This document shows, piece after piece, positions 1 through 8,141 of a stretch of DNA of 64,000 nucleotides. Within the stretch, counting starts at the first letter, position 1. Each line of letters opens with the position of its first letter. A program made the position numbers and the translations under genes. The stretch comes from Tumebacillus sp. BK434 (GTDB lineage: Bacteria; Bacillota; Bacilli; Tumebacillales; Tumebacillaceae): the NCBI RefSeq assembly GCF_004340785.1, contig NZ_SLXS01000003.1, positions 529,689 to 593,688 of the forward strand, given 5' to 3'. The notes under the pieces were generated by a model. That model was given only the letters and a program-made list of their open reading frames with translations. It had not been told where the DNA came from and ran no database searches.

Positions 1-126
1 CATGACATTCGCGACTGCGCAACATTCGCTGCCAAGCTTGGCATCTTGCATCTCGAAGACGCGGAGCATGTGAGTGACTACCTCGAAGATGTGATGCCGA
101 TGATCTATACCCCCACTCAATACTGA
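1..126 (+). CDS. C-terminal fragment of an unrecognised protein
   Basis: Frame 1 is open from the window edge to a TGA at 124-126 and encodes the last 41 residues of a protein, ending MPMIYTPTQY. The 5' part lies outside the window. The fragment is acidic (LEDAEHVSDYLEDV) and shows no domain I can name. The string MIYTPT resembles a motif of malic enzymes, but there it is near the N terminus, so I do not use it. The call as coding rests on the open frame, the position of the stop just before a strong terminator hairpin, and the absence of another gene here. Function unknown. Confidence 0.55.
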   Translation, partial: HDIRDCATFAAKLGILHLEDAEHVSDYLEDVMPMIYTPTQY

Positions 127-150
127 GCACGATACCCTGCCAAACGCACA

Positions 151-180
151 AGAAGAGGAGAGCCTCTCCTCTTCTTTTTC
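151..180. terminator. Bidirectional rho-independent terminator
   Basis: A perfect 12-bp inverted repeat (AGAAGAGGAGAG at 151-162 and its complement at 164-175) is followed by a T-rich tail. It lies between two convergent genes, the plus-strand fragment ending at 126 and the minus-strand STAS gene ending at 195, and can serve both. Confidence 0.85.
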
Positions 181-194
181 TCGTTGGGATGCAG

Positions 195-1061
195 TTACCA
201 AGCCGTCCGGCCGGCCGCTTCTTCCTGTCTTCTGTGCTCTTCTATCCGGCGCAGGGCTTGACGAAGGCTGGCCATCGTCTCCACCTTGCCGATCATCGAC
301 ACACCGAGCTGGACGATCGTCTGCGCCACTTCCGGCTGGATGCCGGTGATGATCGAATTCGTTCCCATCAGGCGCAACGCTTTGACGATGTCGAACAGGT
401 GATGCGCCACCATCGTGTCGATCACCATCACGCCGGAGACGTCGAGCACCATGTACTTGGCGCGCAGCTCGGTGATGCGCGCCAAGGCGCCTTCCATGAT
501 CTGCTTGGCGCGGTGCGTGTCGATCGCGCCGATCAGCGGCAGGATGCAGGTGTCGTCGGTGACCGGGATCACCGGCACGGCCAGTTCGCCGATCAGATGC
601 TGCTGGGACTGGATCACGACGTCTTTATACGAGATGTAGTGATAGGAAAACCGCTCTTGAAACTGATCGAGCAGGTCGAAAAAGCGCTCTTCCATGCTGT
701 CAAATTCTTCGTAGTCGAGCGTGGCAACGTGCGTTTTGAAATAGGCCGTAAAATAGCGCCGCGCCGTTTTGCGGAAGATGGTAAAGCTCTCCAAAAACGC
801 GTCGATCGACATGTTCGCCTTGGCGCGCTGCGTTCCGTTCGTCTGCGCCCAGTTTTCGATCTCAGAGCTCACGTCTTCCGTCATGCCGCGAATCAGCATT
901 CTCACCAATAACGTGCAGCGCTCCAGCGTTGCGGCCCGCTCCACCAGATCTGCCACCGGATGTGTATACCCCGCCCGCTTGTTCAGATTGGACAAAAACT
1001 CTTCCGCGATCCGATCCGTCTGCTGTGTCAAATACTCGATAAATTTCCGTCGCCATGCCAT
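195..1061 (-). CDS. RsbR-type STAS-domain protein (stressosome co-antagonist family)
   Basis: The 288-residue product has an all-helical N-terminal half (about residues 1-160), the typical globin-like sensor region of RsbR paralogues, and a C-terminal STAS domain from about 165 to 275 (CILPLIGAIDTHRA, then VLDVSGVMVIDTMVAHHL). The Thr residues in IDTHRA and IDTMVA sit where RsbR proteins are phosphorylated by RsbT; that is family knowledge. I chose the ATG at 1061, which has GAGGGG about 10 nt upstream, over a TTG at 1085 without a proper site. No rsbS, rsbT or sigma-B genes are nearby, so it is an orphan that may join a stressosome encoded elsewhere. It could instead be a free-standing anti-anti-sigma-like sensor. 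Confidence 0.8.
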   Translation of the reverse strand: MAWRRKFIEYLTQQTDRIAEEFLSNLNKRAGYTHPVADLVERAATLERCTLLVRMLIRGMTEDVSSEIENWAQTNGTQRAKANMSIDAFLESFTIFRKTARRYFTAYFKTHVATLDYEEFDSMEERFFDLLDQFQERFSYHYISYKDVVIQSQQHLIGELAVPVIPVTDDTCILPLIGAIDTHRAKQIMEGALARITELRAKYMVLDVSGVMVIDTMVAHHLFDIVKALRLMGTNSIITGIQPEVAQTIVQLGVSMIGKVETMASLRQALRRIEEHRRQEEAAGRTAW

Positions 1062-1176
1062 CAAGGATCGTCCCCTCTCTGCCAAATTATCATCATCTAT
1101 ATGAAAGACTGCCGTTCTTCATGCAGAGGAATACTTCTCGATCCTGCCGTGATTTTCCTATCGCTTTCATCAGCTT

Positions 1177-1206
1177 GAAAAAGGGAGGCCCCGTCGCGGG
1201 CCTCCC
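1177..1206 (-). terminator. Terminator of the his operon
   Basis: On the minus strand an 8-bp stem (GGGAGGCC and its complement, 1183-1206) is followed by a short T run. It begins directly at the hisIE stop codon (1207-1209) and ends the his transcript before the STAS gene. Confidence 0.8.
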
Positions 1207-1869
1207 TCATTTGTTCTGGATGTCCTGTTGCGCATGCCTTGCTTCCAGCAGTTTCAGCACGTCATCGAAAGACAGCTTTTGTTCCTGCAACAGCACGAAC
1301 AGGTGGTAGATCAGGTCGCCCGCTTCGGCGGTCAGCTCGGTGCGGTCGCCTTTCATGGCGGCGATGACCACTTCGGCGGACTCTTCGCCGATTTTTTTCA
1401 AGATCTTCTCTCGCCCTTTTTCGAACAGGTAGGTGGTGTACGCTCCCTCTGGGCGCTCGGCCTCGCGGTCGGCGATGGTGGCGAGCAGTTCGTCGAGGAT
1501 CGCATAGCGGTGTCCTGCACTGCGTTCGGCGGCAGCAACGCCCAGCGCGGTTGCGAAGAAGCAGCTGTAGGAGCCGGTGTGGCAGGCCGGACCGTGCTGC
1601 TGCACTTCACAGAGCAGCGTGTCGCGGTCGCAGTCATAGCACAAGCGCACGACCTGCTGCACATGTCCGGACGTCGCCCCTTTGTGCCACAGCTCCTGCC
1701 GCGAGCGCGACCAGAACCAGGTCTGCCCCGTCGCGACCGTCTTTGCGATCGACTCGCGGTTCATGTAGGCGAGCATCAGCACTTCCCGGCTCTGCACGTC
1801 CTGCACGATGCAGGGGATCAGCCCGGTCGCTTCGTCATATTTCAAATCGTCGATCCACGCCGCACTCAT
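1207..1869 (-). CDS. hisI: Bifunctional phosphoribosyl-AMP cyclohydrolase / phosphoribosyl-ATP pyrophosphatase (HisIE)
   Basis: This 220-residue cytoplasmic enzyme catalyses steps 2 and 3 of histidine biosynthesis. Residues 1-110 form the cyclohydrolase (HisI) with the metal-binding pattern [24 protein letters not shown]. Residues about 120-215 form the all-helical pyrophosphatase (HisE) with the acidic helix [13 protein letters not shown]. The fusion is common in Firmicutes. It is the last gene of the operon: its ATG overlaps the hisF stop by 4 nt (ATGA) with GGGAGGT upstream, and a terminator follows at once. No oddities. Confidence 0.97.
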   Translation of the reverse strand: MSAAWIDDLKYDEATGLIPCIVQDVQSREVLMLAYMNRESIAKTVATGQTWFWSRSRQELWHKGATSGHVQQVVRLCYDCDRDTLLCEVQQHGPACHTGSYSCFFATALGVAAAERSAGHRYAILDELLATIADREAERPEGAYTTYLFEKGREKILKKIGEESAEVVIAAMKGDRTELTAEAGDLIYHLFVLLQEQKLSFDDVLKLLEARHAQQDIQNK

Positions 1870-2627
1870 CTCACGCTTACCTCCCGCTCTTTCAGATAGT
1901 CCTTCACATCTTCCACCGTCAGCTCCTGGAAGTGGAAAATTGACGCGGCCAGCGCCGCATCCGCTTTGCCGTCGGTGAACACTTCATAAAAGTGGGCCAG
2001 TTCGCCCGCCCCGCCCGAGGCGATCACCGGGATGCGCACCGCTTCCGACACGCGGCGGGTGAATTCGAGGTCAAAGCCGCTTTTCTGCCCGTCCTGATCG
2101 AACGAGGTCAGCAGGATCTCCCCCGCCCCGCGCCGTTCCATCTCTTTCGCCCAAAGGATCGCCGACAGCCCGGTCGCCTTTTTCCCGGCGTGGATCATCA
2201 CTTCCCAGTCCTGCTTGTCCGGGTCCCATCTGCCGTCGATGGAGACGACGATGCACTGCGCGCCAAACCTTTTCGCCGCTTCGGTCACGAATTGCGGATT
2301 CTTCACGGCGGCGGTGTTGATGCCGACTTTGTCCGCGCCTGCCTTGAGCAGTTCGCGAATGTCCTCCACAGTCGAGACCCCGCCGCCGACGGTGAACGGG
2401 ATGAACACCCCATCGGCGGTGCGGCGCACGATGTCGAGCATCGTGGCGCGGCCTTCGTTCGTCGCCGTGATGTCGAGCAGCACCAGCTCATCGGCGCCCT
2501 GCTCCTCATAGATCTTGGCCAGCTCCACCGGGTCGCCGGCGTCGCGCTCGTTGGTCAGGAAGGAGACGTTTTTCACGACCCGCCCGTTTTTGATGTCAAA
2601 ACAAGGGATGATGCGTTTGGTCAGCAT
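1866..2627 (-). CDS. hisF: Imidazole glycerol phosphate synthase cyclase subunit HisF
   Basis: The 253-residue product is a TIM barrel that, with HisH, converts PRFAR and ammonia to imidazole glycerol phosphate and AICAR. The N terminus [19 protein letters not shown] is diagnostic and carries the first catalytic Asp (CFDI). The second half-barrel shows the phosphate-binding VIASGGAGE near residue 200. Length is normal for the family. The gene overlaps hisA upstream by 7 nt and hisIE downstream by 4 nt, which indicates translational coupling; GAGGTGG precedes the ATG. Confidence 0.97.
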   Translation of the reverse strand: MLTKRIIPCFDIKNGRVVKNVSFLTNERDAGDPVELAKIYEEQGADELVLLDITATNEGRATMLDIVRRTADGVFIPFTVGGGVSTVEDIRELLKAGADKVGINTAAVKNPQFVTEAAKRFGAQCIVVSIDGRWDPDKQDWEVMIHAGKKATGLSAILWAKEMERRGAGEILLTSFDQDGQKSGFDLEFTRRVSEAVRIPVIASGGAGELAHFYEVFTDGKADAALAASIFHFQELTVEDVKDYLKEREVSVR

Positions 2628-3361
2628 GAGGCGTCCACCTCGCGAATCGCTTCGGTCAGCTCAATGTTGCCGTTGTAGAGCGCTTTGCCGATGATCGAGC
2701 CGATCACGCCGCGACCCCGGTATTTCGCCAGCTCCAGCAGGTCGTTCGTCTCTTTGATCCCGCCCGATGCGATCACGCCAAGACCGGTCTGTTCCGCCAT
2801 CTCGACGATCGCCGGGAGGTTCGGTCCGGTCAGCGTGCCGTCGCGGGCGATGTCGGTGAAGATCACGCGCGAGGCTCCCGCTGCCTTCAGCTCGCGCCCG
2901 AGCTCCACCGCCGTCACATCGGACGTCTCCAGCCAGCCGTTCACGGCGACCCGCCCGTCCTTCGCGTCGATGCCGATCATGATCCGCTCCCCGTACTCCT
3001 GCAGCGCCGCCCGGACAAAATCGGGCTGGTTCACCGCCGCCGTGCCGAGGATCGCCCGCACCACGCCGAGCGAAAACAGAGCTTCCAGCGTCTCGCCCGT
3101 GCGGATGCCGCCGCCGACCTGCACCGGCCGGCCAAATGCGCTGACGATCTCCGCAATCACCGGGTGGTTCTTGGGTGACCCTTCCTTGGCCCCGTCCAGA
3201 TCGACGACGTGCAGGAACTGCGCGCCCGCCGCACGGAAACGGCCGGCCACCGCCGCCGGATCGTCATCATAGACGGTCATCTGCTCATAATCCCCTTTGT
3301 AGAGGCGCACCGCCTGGCCGCCGCGCAGGTCGATCGCCGGGTATAACATAAATTCGCTCAT
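2621..3361 (-). CDS. hisA: Phosphoribosylformimino-5-aminoimidazole carboxamide ribotide isomerase HisA
   Basis: A 246-residue TIM-barrel isomerase of histidine biosynthesis (ProFAR to PRFAR), paralogous to HisF. The N-terminal motif [16 protein letters not shown] holds the catalytic Asp, and [16 protein letters not shown] holds the second one. VIASGGI is the C-terminal phosphate-binding loop. The start MSEF at 3361 has AAGGAG about 8 nt upstream; an internal ATG four codons later is the start used in some relatives. It overlaps hisH by 4 nt and hisF by 7 nt in the operon. Confidence 0.97.
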   Translation of the reverse strand: MSEFMLYPAIDLRGGQAVRLYKGDYEQMTVYDDDPAAVAGRFRAAGAQFLHVVDLDGAKEGSPKNHPVIAEIVSAFGRPVQVGGGIRTGETLEALFSLGVVRAILGTAAVNQPDFVRAALQEYGERIMIGIDAKDGRVAVNGWLETSDVTAVELGRELKAAGASRVIFTDIARDGTLTGPNLPAIVEMAEQTGLGVIASGGIKETNDLLELAKYRGRGVIGSIIGKALYNGNIELTEAIREVDASC

Positions 3362-3978
3362 GCTGTTGCTCCTTCACGCACCAGTTTGACAAAATTGCTC
3401 AAGAGCTGCAGCCCGACCCGGCTCGATTTTTCCGGGTGGAACTGGATGCCCCAGACGTTGCCCCGGCCGACGATGCCGGGCACTTCTCCGTAGTAGCCGG
3501 TCGTGGCCAGCACGACGCTGCGGTCGGCAGGCTCCACGAACAGCGAGTGCACCCAATACACGTAGTCGCCGTTCTCCACCCCTTGGAGCAGCAGACTTTC
3601 CCTGTGCAAGGTCAGATCATTCCACCCGATGTGCGGAATCTTGAAATCGCCTTGAAACTGCTTCACCTGCCCGGGGATCAGATTCAGCCCCTGGTGCAGC
3701 CCGTGTTCCTCGCTGCTCGAAAACAGCAGCTGCATGCCGAGACAGATGCCCAACAGCGGCGTTCCGGCCGCCGCCACATCCCGAATCGCCGCGTCCAGAC
3801 CCAGTTGTTGCAGATGGTCCATCGCGTCGCCGAACGCCCCCACGCCCGGCAGCACGACGCCGGCCGCCCGTTTGACCAGCTCCGGGTCTCCGCTGACGAC
3901 AACCTCCGCGCCAAGCGTTGCCAATGCTTTTTCCACCGAGCGCAAGTTGCCCATCCCGTAGTCGATCACCGCGATCAT
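3358..3978 (-). CDS. hisH: Imidazole glycerol phosphate synthase glutamine amidotransferase subunit HisH
   Basis: A 206-residue class I glutamine amidotransferase that feeds ammonia to HisF. The nucleophile Cys lies in PLLGICLGMQLL (near residue 80) and the His-Glu pair in GIQFHPEKSS (near residue 185). The N terminus MIAVIDYGMGNLRSVEKAL is typical. It starts one base after the hisB stop and overlaps hisA by 4 nt, so the stoichiometric HisH-HisF partners are made from the same transcript with HisA between them. Confidence 0.97.
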   Translation of the reverse strand: MIAVIDYGMGNLRSVEKALATLGAEVVVSGDPELVKRAAGVVLPGVGAFGDAMDHLQQLGLDAAIRDVAAAGTPLLGICLGMQLLFSSSEEHGLHQGLNLIPGQVKQFQGDFKIPHIGWNDLTLHRESLLLQGVENGDYVYWVHSLFVEPADRSVVLATTGYYGEVPGIVGRGNVWGIQFHPEKSSRVGLQLLSNFVKLVREGATA

Positions 3979-4569
3979 CTACAGCACCCCCTTGGTCGAA
4001 GGAATCCCCTTCAGCTTCGGGTCGAGCGACACCGCTTCCGCCAGCGCGCCGCCAAACGCTTTGAAGATCGCTTCGATCATGTGATGCGTGTTCGTACCGT
4101 AGGGCACGTTGATGTGCAAGGTCACGCCCGCATTGCCCGCAAAGGCGCGGAAGAACTCTTCGACCAGCTCGGTGTTGAACGTGCCGACATACTCTTTCGG
4201 GAATGCGGCGTGAAAGACGAGGAAGGAGCGGCCGGAGATGTCGAGCGTCACTTGCGCCAACGCTTCATCCATCGGCGCGAAGCGGTTGCCGTAGCGGCGA
4301 ATGCCCTGTTTGTCGCCGATCGCCTCGCGAAACGCCAGTCCCAGCGCGATCCCGATGTCCTCGACGGTGTGGTGGTCGTCGATGTCGGTGTCGCCGCGGG
4401 CGGCGACGTTCAGGTCAAAGCCGCCATGCTTCGCGAACAGGTCGAGCATATGCCGCAGAAACGGCACCGGGATCTCCAGCTCGCGGTCGCCCGCCCCGTC
4501 GAGGTGCAGCGAGAGTTGAATCTGCGTTTCGGTCGTGTCTCGTTTGATCGTTGCAACACGTTCTGCCAT
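3979..4569 (-). CDS. hisB: Imidazoleglycerol-phosphate dehydratase HisB
   Basis: The product, about 196 residues, is the monofunctional dehydratase of step 6 of histidine biosynthesis (no HisN phosphatase domain). Metal-binding repeats typical of the family are visible: [31 protein letters not shown], and near the end [15 protein letters not shown] set the start at ATG 4569 because GGGAGG lies 8-9 nt upstream; an in-frame upstream ATG at 4614 lies inside hisD and has no site. It begins 1 nt after hisD ends. Confidence 0.95.
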   Translation of the reverse strand: MAERVATIKRDTTETQIQLSLHLDGAGDRELEIPVPFLRHMLDLFAKHGGFDLNVAARGDTDIDDHHTVEDIGIALGLAFREAIGDKQGIRRYGNRFAPMDEALAQVTLDISGRSFLVFHAAFPKEYVGTFNTELVEEFFRAFAGNAGVTLHINVPYGTNTHHMIEAIFKAFGGALAEAVSLDPKLKGIPSTKGVL

Positions 4570-4570
4570 C

Positions 4571-5854
4571 TTAGCGTTCCTCCCGTTCTTTCTCCAAGCG
4601 CACCCGAATCGCATTGGCGTGCGCCGTCAAGCCTTCCGCTTCGGCGAGCGCGATCACGTGGTGCCCGTTTTTCAGCAGCGCGTCCTTGCCGTAGCAGATC
4701 AGGGATGATTTTTTGATAAAATCATCGACGCTGAGCGGCGAGGAAAAGCGGGCCGTCCCGCTCGTCGGCAAGGTGTGGTTGGGCCCGGCAAAATAGTCGC
4801 CGACCGGCTCCGGCGAGTAGGGCCCGACAAAGATCGCTCCGGCGTTTTCGATCCGCCCGACCAGACGCAGCGGATCTTCTGTCAGCAGCTCTAAGTGCTC
4901 CGGCGCGATGCGGTTGGACAGTTCGAGCGCCTCATCGAGCGTCTCGGTGATGACGATCGCGCCGTACCCCCGGATCGACGCTTCGGCGATCTCGCGGCGC
5001 GGCAACCGCTCCAGCTGCTCGACGAGCGCCTGGGCCACCCGCGCAGCCAGCCCGGCGCTCGGCGTGACGCAGATCGCCGCCGCCAGCGGATCGTGCTCCG
5101 CCTGGGACAGCATGTCGGCCGCCACGTAGTCCGGGTCGGCGCTGTCGTCGGCGATGACCAGCACTTCCGACGGCCCGGCGATCATGTCGATCGCCACCTG
5201 GCCAAATACCGCCTGCTTGGCCAAGGCGACGTAGATATTGCCAGGCCCGGTGATCTTGTCGACCGGGCGGATCGTCTCCGTGCCGTACGCCAGCGCCCCG
5301 ACCGCCTGCGCGCCGCCGATGCGGTACGCTTCGGTGATGCCGAGCTCGCGGATCGTCACCAGCACGTTCGGGTCGATCTGCCCGTCCGCAGCGGGCGGTG
5401 TGACCAGCACGATCTCCGAGACGCCCGCGACTTGCGCCGGAATCACGTTCATCAGCACCGACGACGGATAGGCGGCGCGCCCGCCCGGCACATAGACGCC
5501 GACCCGCCGCAAGGGGCGGATGATCTGCCCGAGCAGGCTGCCGTCCGCGTCGGGCAAGAGCAGCGAGGTGCGCTTCTGCGCTTCATGGTAGCGGCGGATG
5601 TTGACGATCGCCGCCCGCAGTGCGGTGAGGAACTCCGGCGCGACCTGCCCGTACGCCGCATCGTACGCGCCGGGCGGAATGCGCAGGTCGTCGAGCACAG
5701 CCCCGTCAAACGTTGCCGTGTACGCTTTGACCGCTTCGTCGCCGCGCGCTTTGACGTCGGCCAGGATCGCAAGCACCGCGTCCCGCTGCTCGGCATACAC
5801 ATCTTCCGCCTCGCGCTGCAGCACATAGTCGGCAGCCGGCACCACTTTGATCAT
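4571..5854 (-). CDS. hisD: Histidinol dehydrogenase HisD
   Basis: This 427-residue zinc enzyme performs the last two oxidations, histidinol to histidine, with NAD+. Visible family signatures are [35 protein letters not shown], the metal-site segment [13 protein letters not shown], and the C-terminal [19 protein letters not shown]. Length is normal. Translation likely starts at [11 protein letters not shown] with GGGGGAG about 7 nt upstream. It overlaps hisG by 4 nt and is followed by hisB at once. Confidence 0.97.
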   Translation of the reverse strand: MIKVVPAADYVLQREAEDVYAEQRDAVLAILADVKARGDEAVKAYTATFDGAVLDDLRIPPGAYDAAYGQVAPEFLTALRAAIVNIRRYHEAQKRTSLLLPDADGSLLGQIIRPLRRVGVYVPGGRAAYPSSVLMNVIPAQVAGVSEIVLVTPPAADGQIDPNVLVTIRELGITEAYRIGGAQAVGALAYGTETIRPVDKITGPGNIYVALAKQAVFGQVAIDMIAGPSEVLVIADDSADPDYVAADMLSQAEHDPLAAAICVTPSAGLAARVAQALVEQLERLPRREIAEASIRGYGAIVITETLDEALELSNRIAPEHLELLTEDPLRLVGRIENAGAIFVGPYSPEPVGDYFAGPNHTLPTSGTARFSSPLSVDDFIKKSSLICYGKDALLKNGHHVIALAEAEGLTAHANAIRVRLEKEREER

Positions 5855-6501
5855 CGCAACACTCCCCCTTTCTCCACCACCGCGCGCAGGCGGCGCACAA
5901 ATTCGTCGATCGCGGCGCTTTTCAGCCGGAAACTCATCCGGTTCGCCACGACGCGCGTCGAGATGTCCATGATGTCCTCCTGCACGACCAGCCCGTTTTC
6001 ACGAAGCGTCCGCCCCGTCTCCACCACGTCGACGATGCGCTCCGCCAGGCCGATCAGCGGCGCCAGCTCCACCGAACCGTTCAGGAAGATCACTTCCACC
6101 TGCTGCCCGCGACTGCGGAAGTAATCGGCCGCGATGCGCGGATATTTGGACGCCACGCGCGGCATCGCCTGATGCGGCTGTTGCTCGGGGAGTCCGGCGA
6201 CCGACATTTTGCAGCGTCCGATGCCGAGGTCGAGCAGCTCATACAGATCGCGTCCCGCCTCGGTCAGCACGTCTTTCCCGGCGATGCCGACATCGGCCGC
6301 CCCGTACTCGACATAGGTCGGTACATCGACCGGCTTGGCCAGAATAAAATCGACCTCCCCGCCTGGACTGCGCAGGATCAGCTTGCGCGAATGAAGCTCC
6401 TCCGGCAGCGGCATCCCCGCAGCCGCCATCAGCTTCAGCGTTTCGTCCATGATCCGCCCTTTGGACAGAGCCACCGTCAACCCTTGAATCGTCATCTCCA
6501 C
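5851..6501 (-). CDS. hisG: ATP phosphoribosyltransferase catalytic subunit, short form (HisG)
   Basis: The 216-residue product is the short (HisGS) form of the first, committed enzyme of the pathway; it lacks the C-terminal ACT-like regulatory domain of the long form and needs HisZ. Motifs: LTVALSKGRIMDETL at the N terminus, VDVPTYVEYGAADVGIAGKDVL, and the PRPP loop region VDVVETGRTLRENGL. Two starts are possible, GTG at 6501 and ATG at 6495; AGAGGAG lies 10 nt before the ATG, which I slightly prefer. hisZ directly upstream provides the partner subunit. Confidence 0.96.
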   Translation of the reverse strand: MEMTIQGLTVALSKGRIMDETLKLMAAAGMPLPEELHSRKLILRSPGGEVDFILAKPVDVPTYVEYGAADVGIAGKDVLTEAGRDLYELLDLGIGRCKMSVAGLPEQQPHQAMPRVASKYPRIAADYFRSRGQQVEVIFLNGSVELAPLIGLAERIVDVVETGRTLRENGLVVQEDIMDISTRVVANRMSFRLKSAAIDEFVRRLRAVVEKGGVLR

Positions 6502-6524
6502 TCCGCTCCTCTATCCAGAAACAC

Positions 6525-7766
6525 TTATTGCGAAAACATGTGGCAAAAATCGGTATACATCGCCTGCAGCAGCTTGTTCGACTCCAGCAGTCTGCCGCCT
6601 TTAAAGGGAATCAGCGTGACATGTTCGGGCGTGACCGTCCGCATCGCTTCCTCCACATCGTGTACGCGCTGGGCGGTGATGATGAACCGCTTCGAGCGCA
6701 AAAACGTCGCAAACCCGATCACCGGATAGCGGTCCGCCTCCTCATAGAGGATCAAAAAGCGCTCTTTCGGATCTTTCGGGAACGTCTTCTCCAGCACTTC
6801 GAGCACGCGCTCGATCCCGATCATAAAGCCGGTCGCCGGCATCGGCCGCCCGAACTTGCCGAGCAGGTCGTCATAGCGCCCGCCCGAGCAGACCGGGAAG
6901 CCGACGTTCGGCGCATACCCTTCGAAGATCGCGCCTGTGTAGTAATGCCGGGACAACAGCAGCCCGAGATCGAGCTGCGCGTACTCCTCCACGTTGTACA
7001 GGACGAGGATCTGCCAGATCGTGCGCAGGTTCTCCAGCGCTTCCTGCGCCTGCGCCGAGGAGCTGAGCTGCGCCGCTTCTTCCAGCACGTCGATCCCGCC
7101 GCGCAGACGAGGCACGCGCAGCAGCACGTCGCGCGACGCTTCCGCTGCGACTTCCTGTTGCAGCAAGCGCTCATAACTGACGAAATCCTTGTCGGCCAGC
7201 GCCGCCGACAGCCGTTCCCGCACGCTCGCCTCTGCGACATGCTCCGCAAACAGCGCTTGCAAAAACTGCACCTGGCCGACGGCGATCCGAAACCCGCGCA
7301 CCCCGGCCGCTTCCAGCGCCGTCGCCGCCAGCGCGATCACGCCGGCGTCCGCATCGGGCGACGGATCGCCCATCAGCTCCACGCCCGCTTGCGTAAACTC
7401 CGCGTCGCGCCCGGCGACAGGGCCCTGCTGGCGGAAAATGCTCGCGTTGTAGGACAGGCGGATCGGCAGCGGGCGCTCTTTCATTAAGGAAGAGACCACC
7501 CGGGCGATCGGCGCCGTCATGTCCGGGCGCAGCACGACGGTGCGCCCCGAGCTTTCGATGAATTTGAACAGGTTGTCCTCATCATCACGGAATGCGCCGT
7601 TTAAAAACGTATCTGCATATTCGAACGTCGGTGTGACGATCTCTTCATAACCCCAATTGCGAAATACGGTCGCTATCTTTTTCTCAATCTCGCGCTTCCG
7701 AGCAGCCAGCGGCGGCAAGACATCGCGCACCCCGCGCGGCTTCTCGAACAGAATCGGTTTCTCCAC
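6525..7766 (-). CDS. hisZ: ATP phosphoribosyltransferase regulatory subunit HisZ
   Basis: This 413-residue protein is related to histidyl-tRNA synthetase and forms the octameric regulatory partner of short HisG, conveying histidine feedback. Class II synthetase-like motif 1 (FEKPRGVRDVLPP), motif 2 (LRPDMTAPIARVVSS with RLSYNASIFRQQ) and motif 3 (FMIGIERVLEVL) are visible. It is not a tRNA synthetase by context: it heads the his operon next to short HisG and lacks an anticodon-binding domain. A GTG at 7766 with GAGGTG 8 nt upstream is a better start than the GTG at 7775, which overlaps the ribosome site. Confidence 0.93.
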   Translation of the reverse strand: MEKPILFEKPRGVRDVLPPLAARKREIEKKIATVFRNWGYEEIVTPTFEYADTFLNGAFRDDEDNLFKFIESSGRTVVLRPDMTAPIARVVSSLMKERPLPIRLSYNASIFRQQGPVAGRDAEFTQAGVELMGDPSPDADAGVIALAATALEAAGVRGFRIAVGQVQFLQALFAEHVAEASVRERLSAALADKDFVSYERLLQQEVAAEASRDVLLRVPRLRGGIDVLEEAAQLSSSAQAQEALENLRTIWQILVLYNVEEYAQLDLGLLLSRHYYTGAIFEGYAPNVGFPVCSGGRYDDLLGKFGRPMPATGFMIGIERVLEVLEKTFPKDPKERFLILYEEADRYPVIGFATFLRSKRFIITAQRVHDVEEAMRTVTPEHVTLIPFKGGRLLESNKLLQAMYTDFCHMFSQ

Positions 7767-7784
7767 GTTTTCCACACCTCGATG

Positions 7785-7808
7785 CTTTAGTCTGCTAATG
7801 TACTAAAG
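7785..7808 (-). promoter_or_regulatory. Dyad in the his leader, candidate operator
   Basis: An inverted repeat CTTTAGT - 10 nt - ACTAAAG lies just downstream of the predicted his transcription start and 19 nt upstream of the hisZ GTG. It is too short for a convincing terminator and its position fits a repressor site. In Firmicutes a TrpR-family protein (YerC/HisR) is known to control his genes; assigning this site to it is inference. Confidence 0.45.
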
Positions 7809-7821
7809 AATTGCTATGGCT

Positions 7822-7850
7822 ATCCTAACATGACCGCGTACAGGTGTCAA
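7822..7850 (-). promoter_or_regulatory. Promoter of the his operon
   Basis: A consensus -35 TTGACA (7850-7845) is separated by exactly 17 nt from -10 TAGGAT (7827-7822), reading on the minus strand toward hisZ. The -35 overlaps the last codons of the small membrane gene ending at 7847. Confidence 0.8.
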
Positions 7851-7993
7851 CGCAGGACGCGCCAAGTCGTCAAAACGCCGGCCAGCATCACGTTCGCCGC
7901 GACCAACAGATGAATCCACAGCGGCAGCGTGTTCCACATCTTCACATCCCACAGCACGACGAGCGCCGTAAAGATGTAAAATGGCTTGATCAT
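7847..7993 (-). CDS. Small two-helix membrane protein, unknown function
   Basis: A 48-residue product beginning MIKPFYIFTALVVLWDVK with two hydrophobic stretches (about residues 4-15 and 22-40, IHLLVAANVMLAGVLTTW), so probably a membrane hairpin. The ATG at 7993 has a strong GGGAGGTG 8 nt upstream, which excludes the longer frame that opens at 8065. It lies directly upstream of the his promoter on the same strand and divergent from the radical SAM gene at 8142. I do not recognise a family; the good ribosome site and amphipathic pattern support a real gene. Confidence 0.6.
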   Translation of the reverse strand: MIKPFYIFTALVVLWDVKMWNTLPLWIHLLVAANVMLAGVLTTWRVLR

Positions 7994-8141
7994 GCTTCCA
8001 ACACCTCCCTGCAGCTTATCATCCCCCAAAACCCGATGGAAATTTAAAGAGTTACAAATTAACAAAATAACAGTGGCAATTGGGCTTACAATCAGTTAAT
8101 ATAGTTGTATTCGTAAAAACAAAAGGGAGGCGCATCAAGCA

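Noticed and set aside
1-126. Malic-enzyme assignment from the string MIYTPT
   Set aside because: In malic enzymes this motif is near the N terminus, whereas here it is four residues from the stop.
6525-7766. Histidyl-tRNA synthetase
   Set aside because: It has the synthetase-like core but no anticodon-binding domain, and sits with short-form HisG at the head of the his operon, which fits HisZ.
8040-8141. Promoter for the radical SAM operon
   Set aside because: A TATAGT exists around 8098, but no -35 with acceptable spacing could be matched (CAATTG at 17 nt is poor), so I did not list it.
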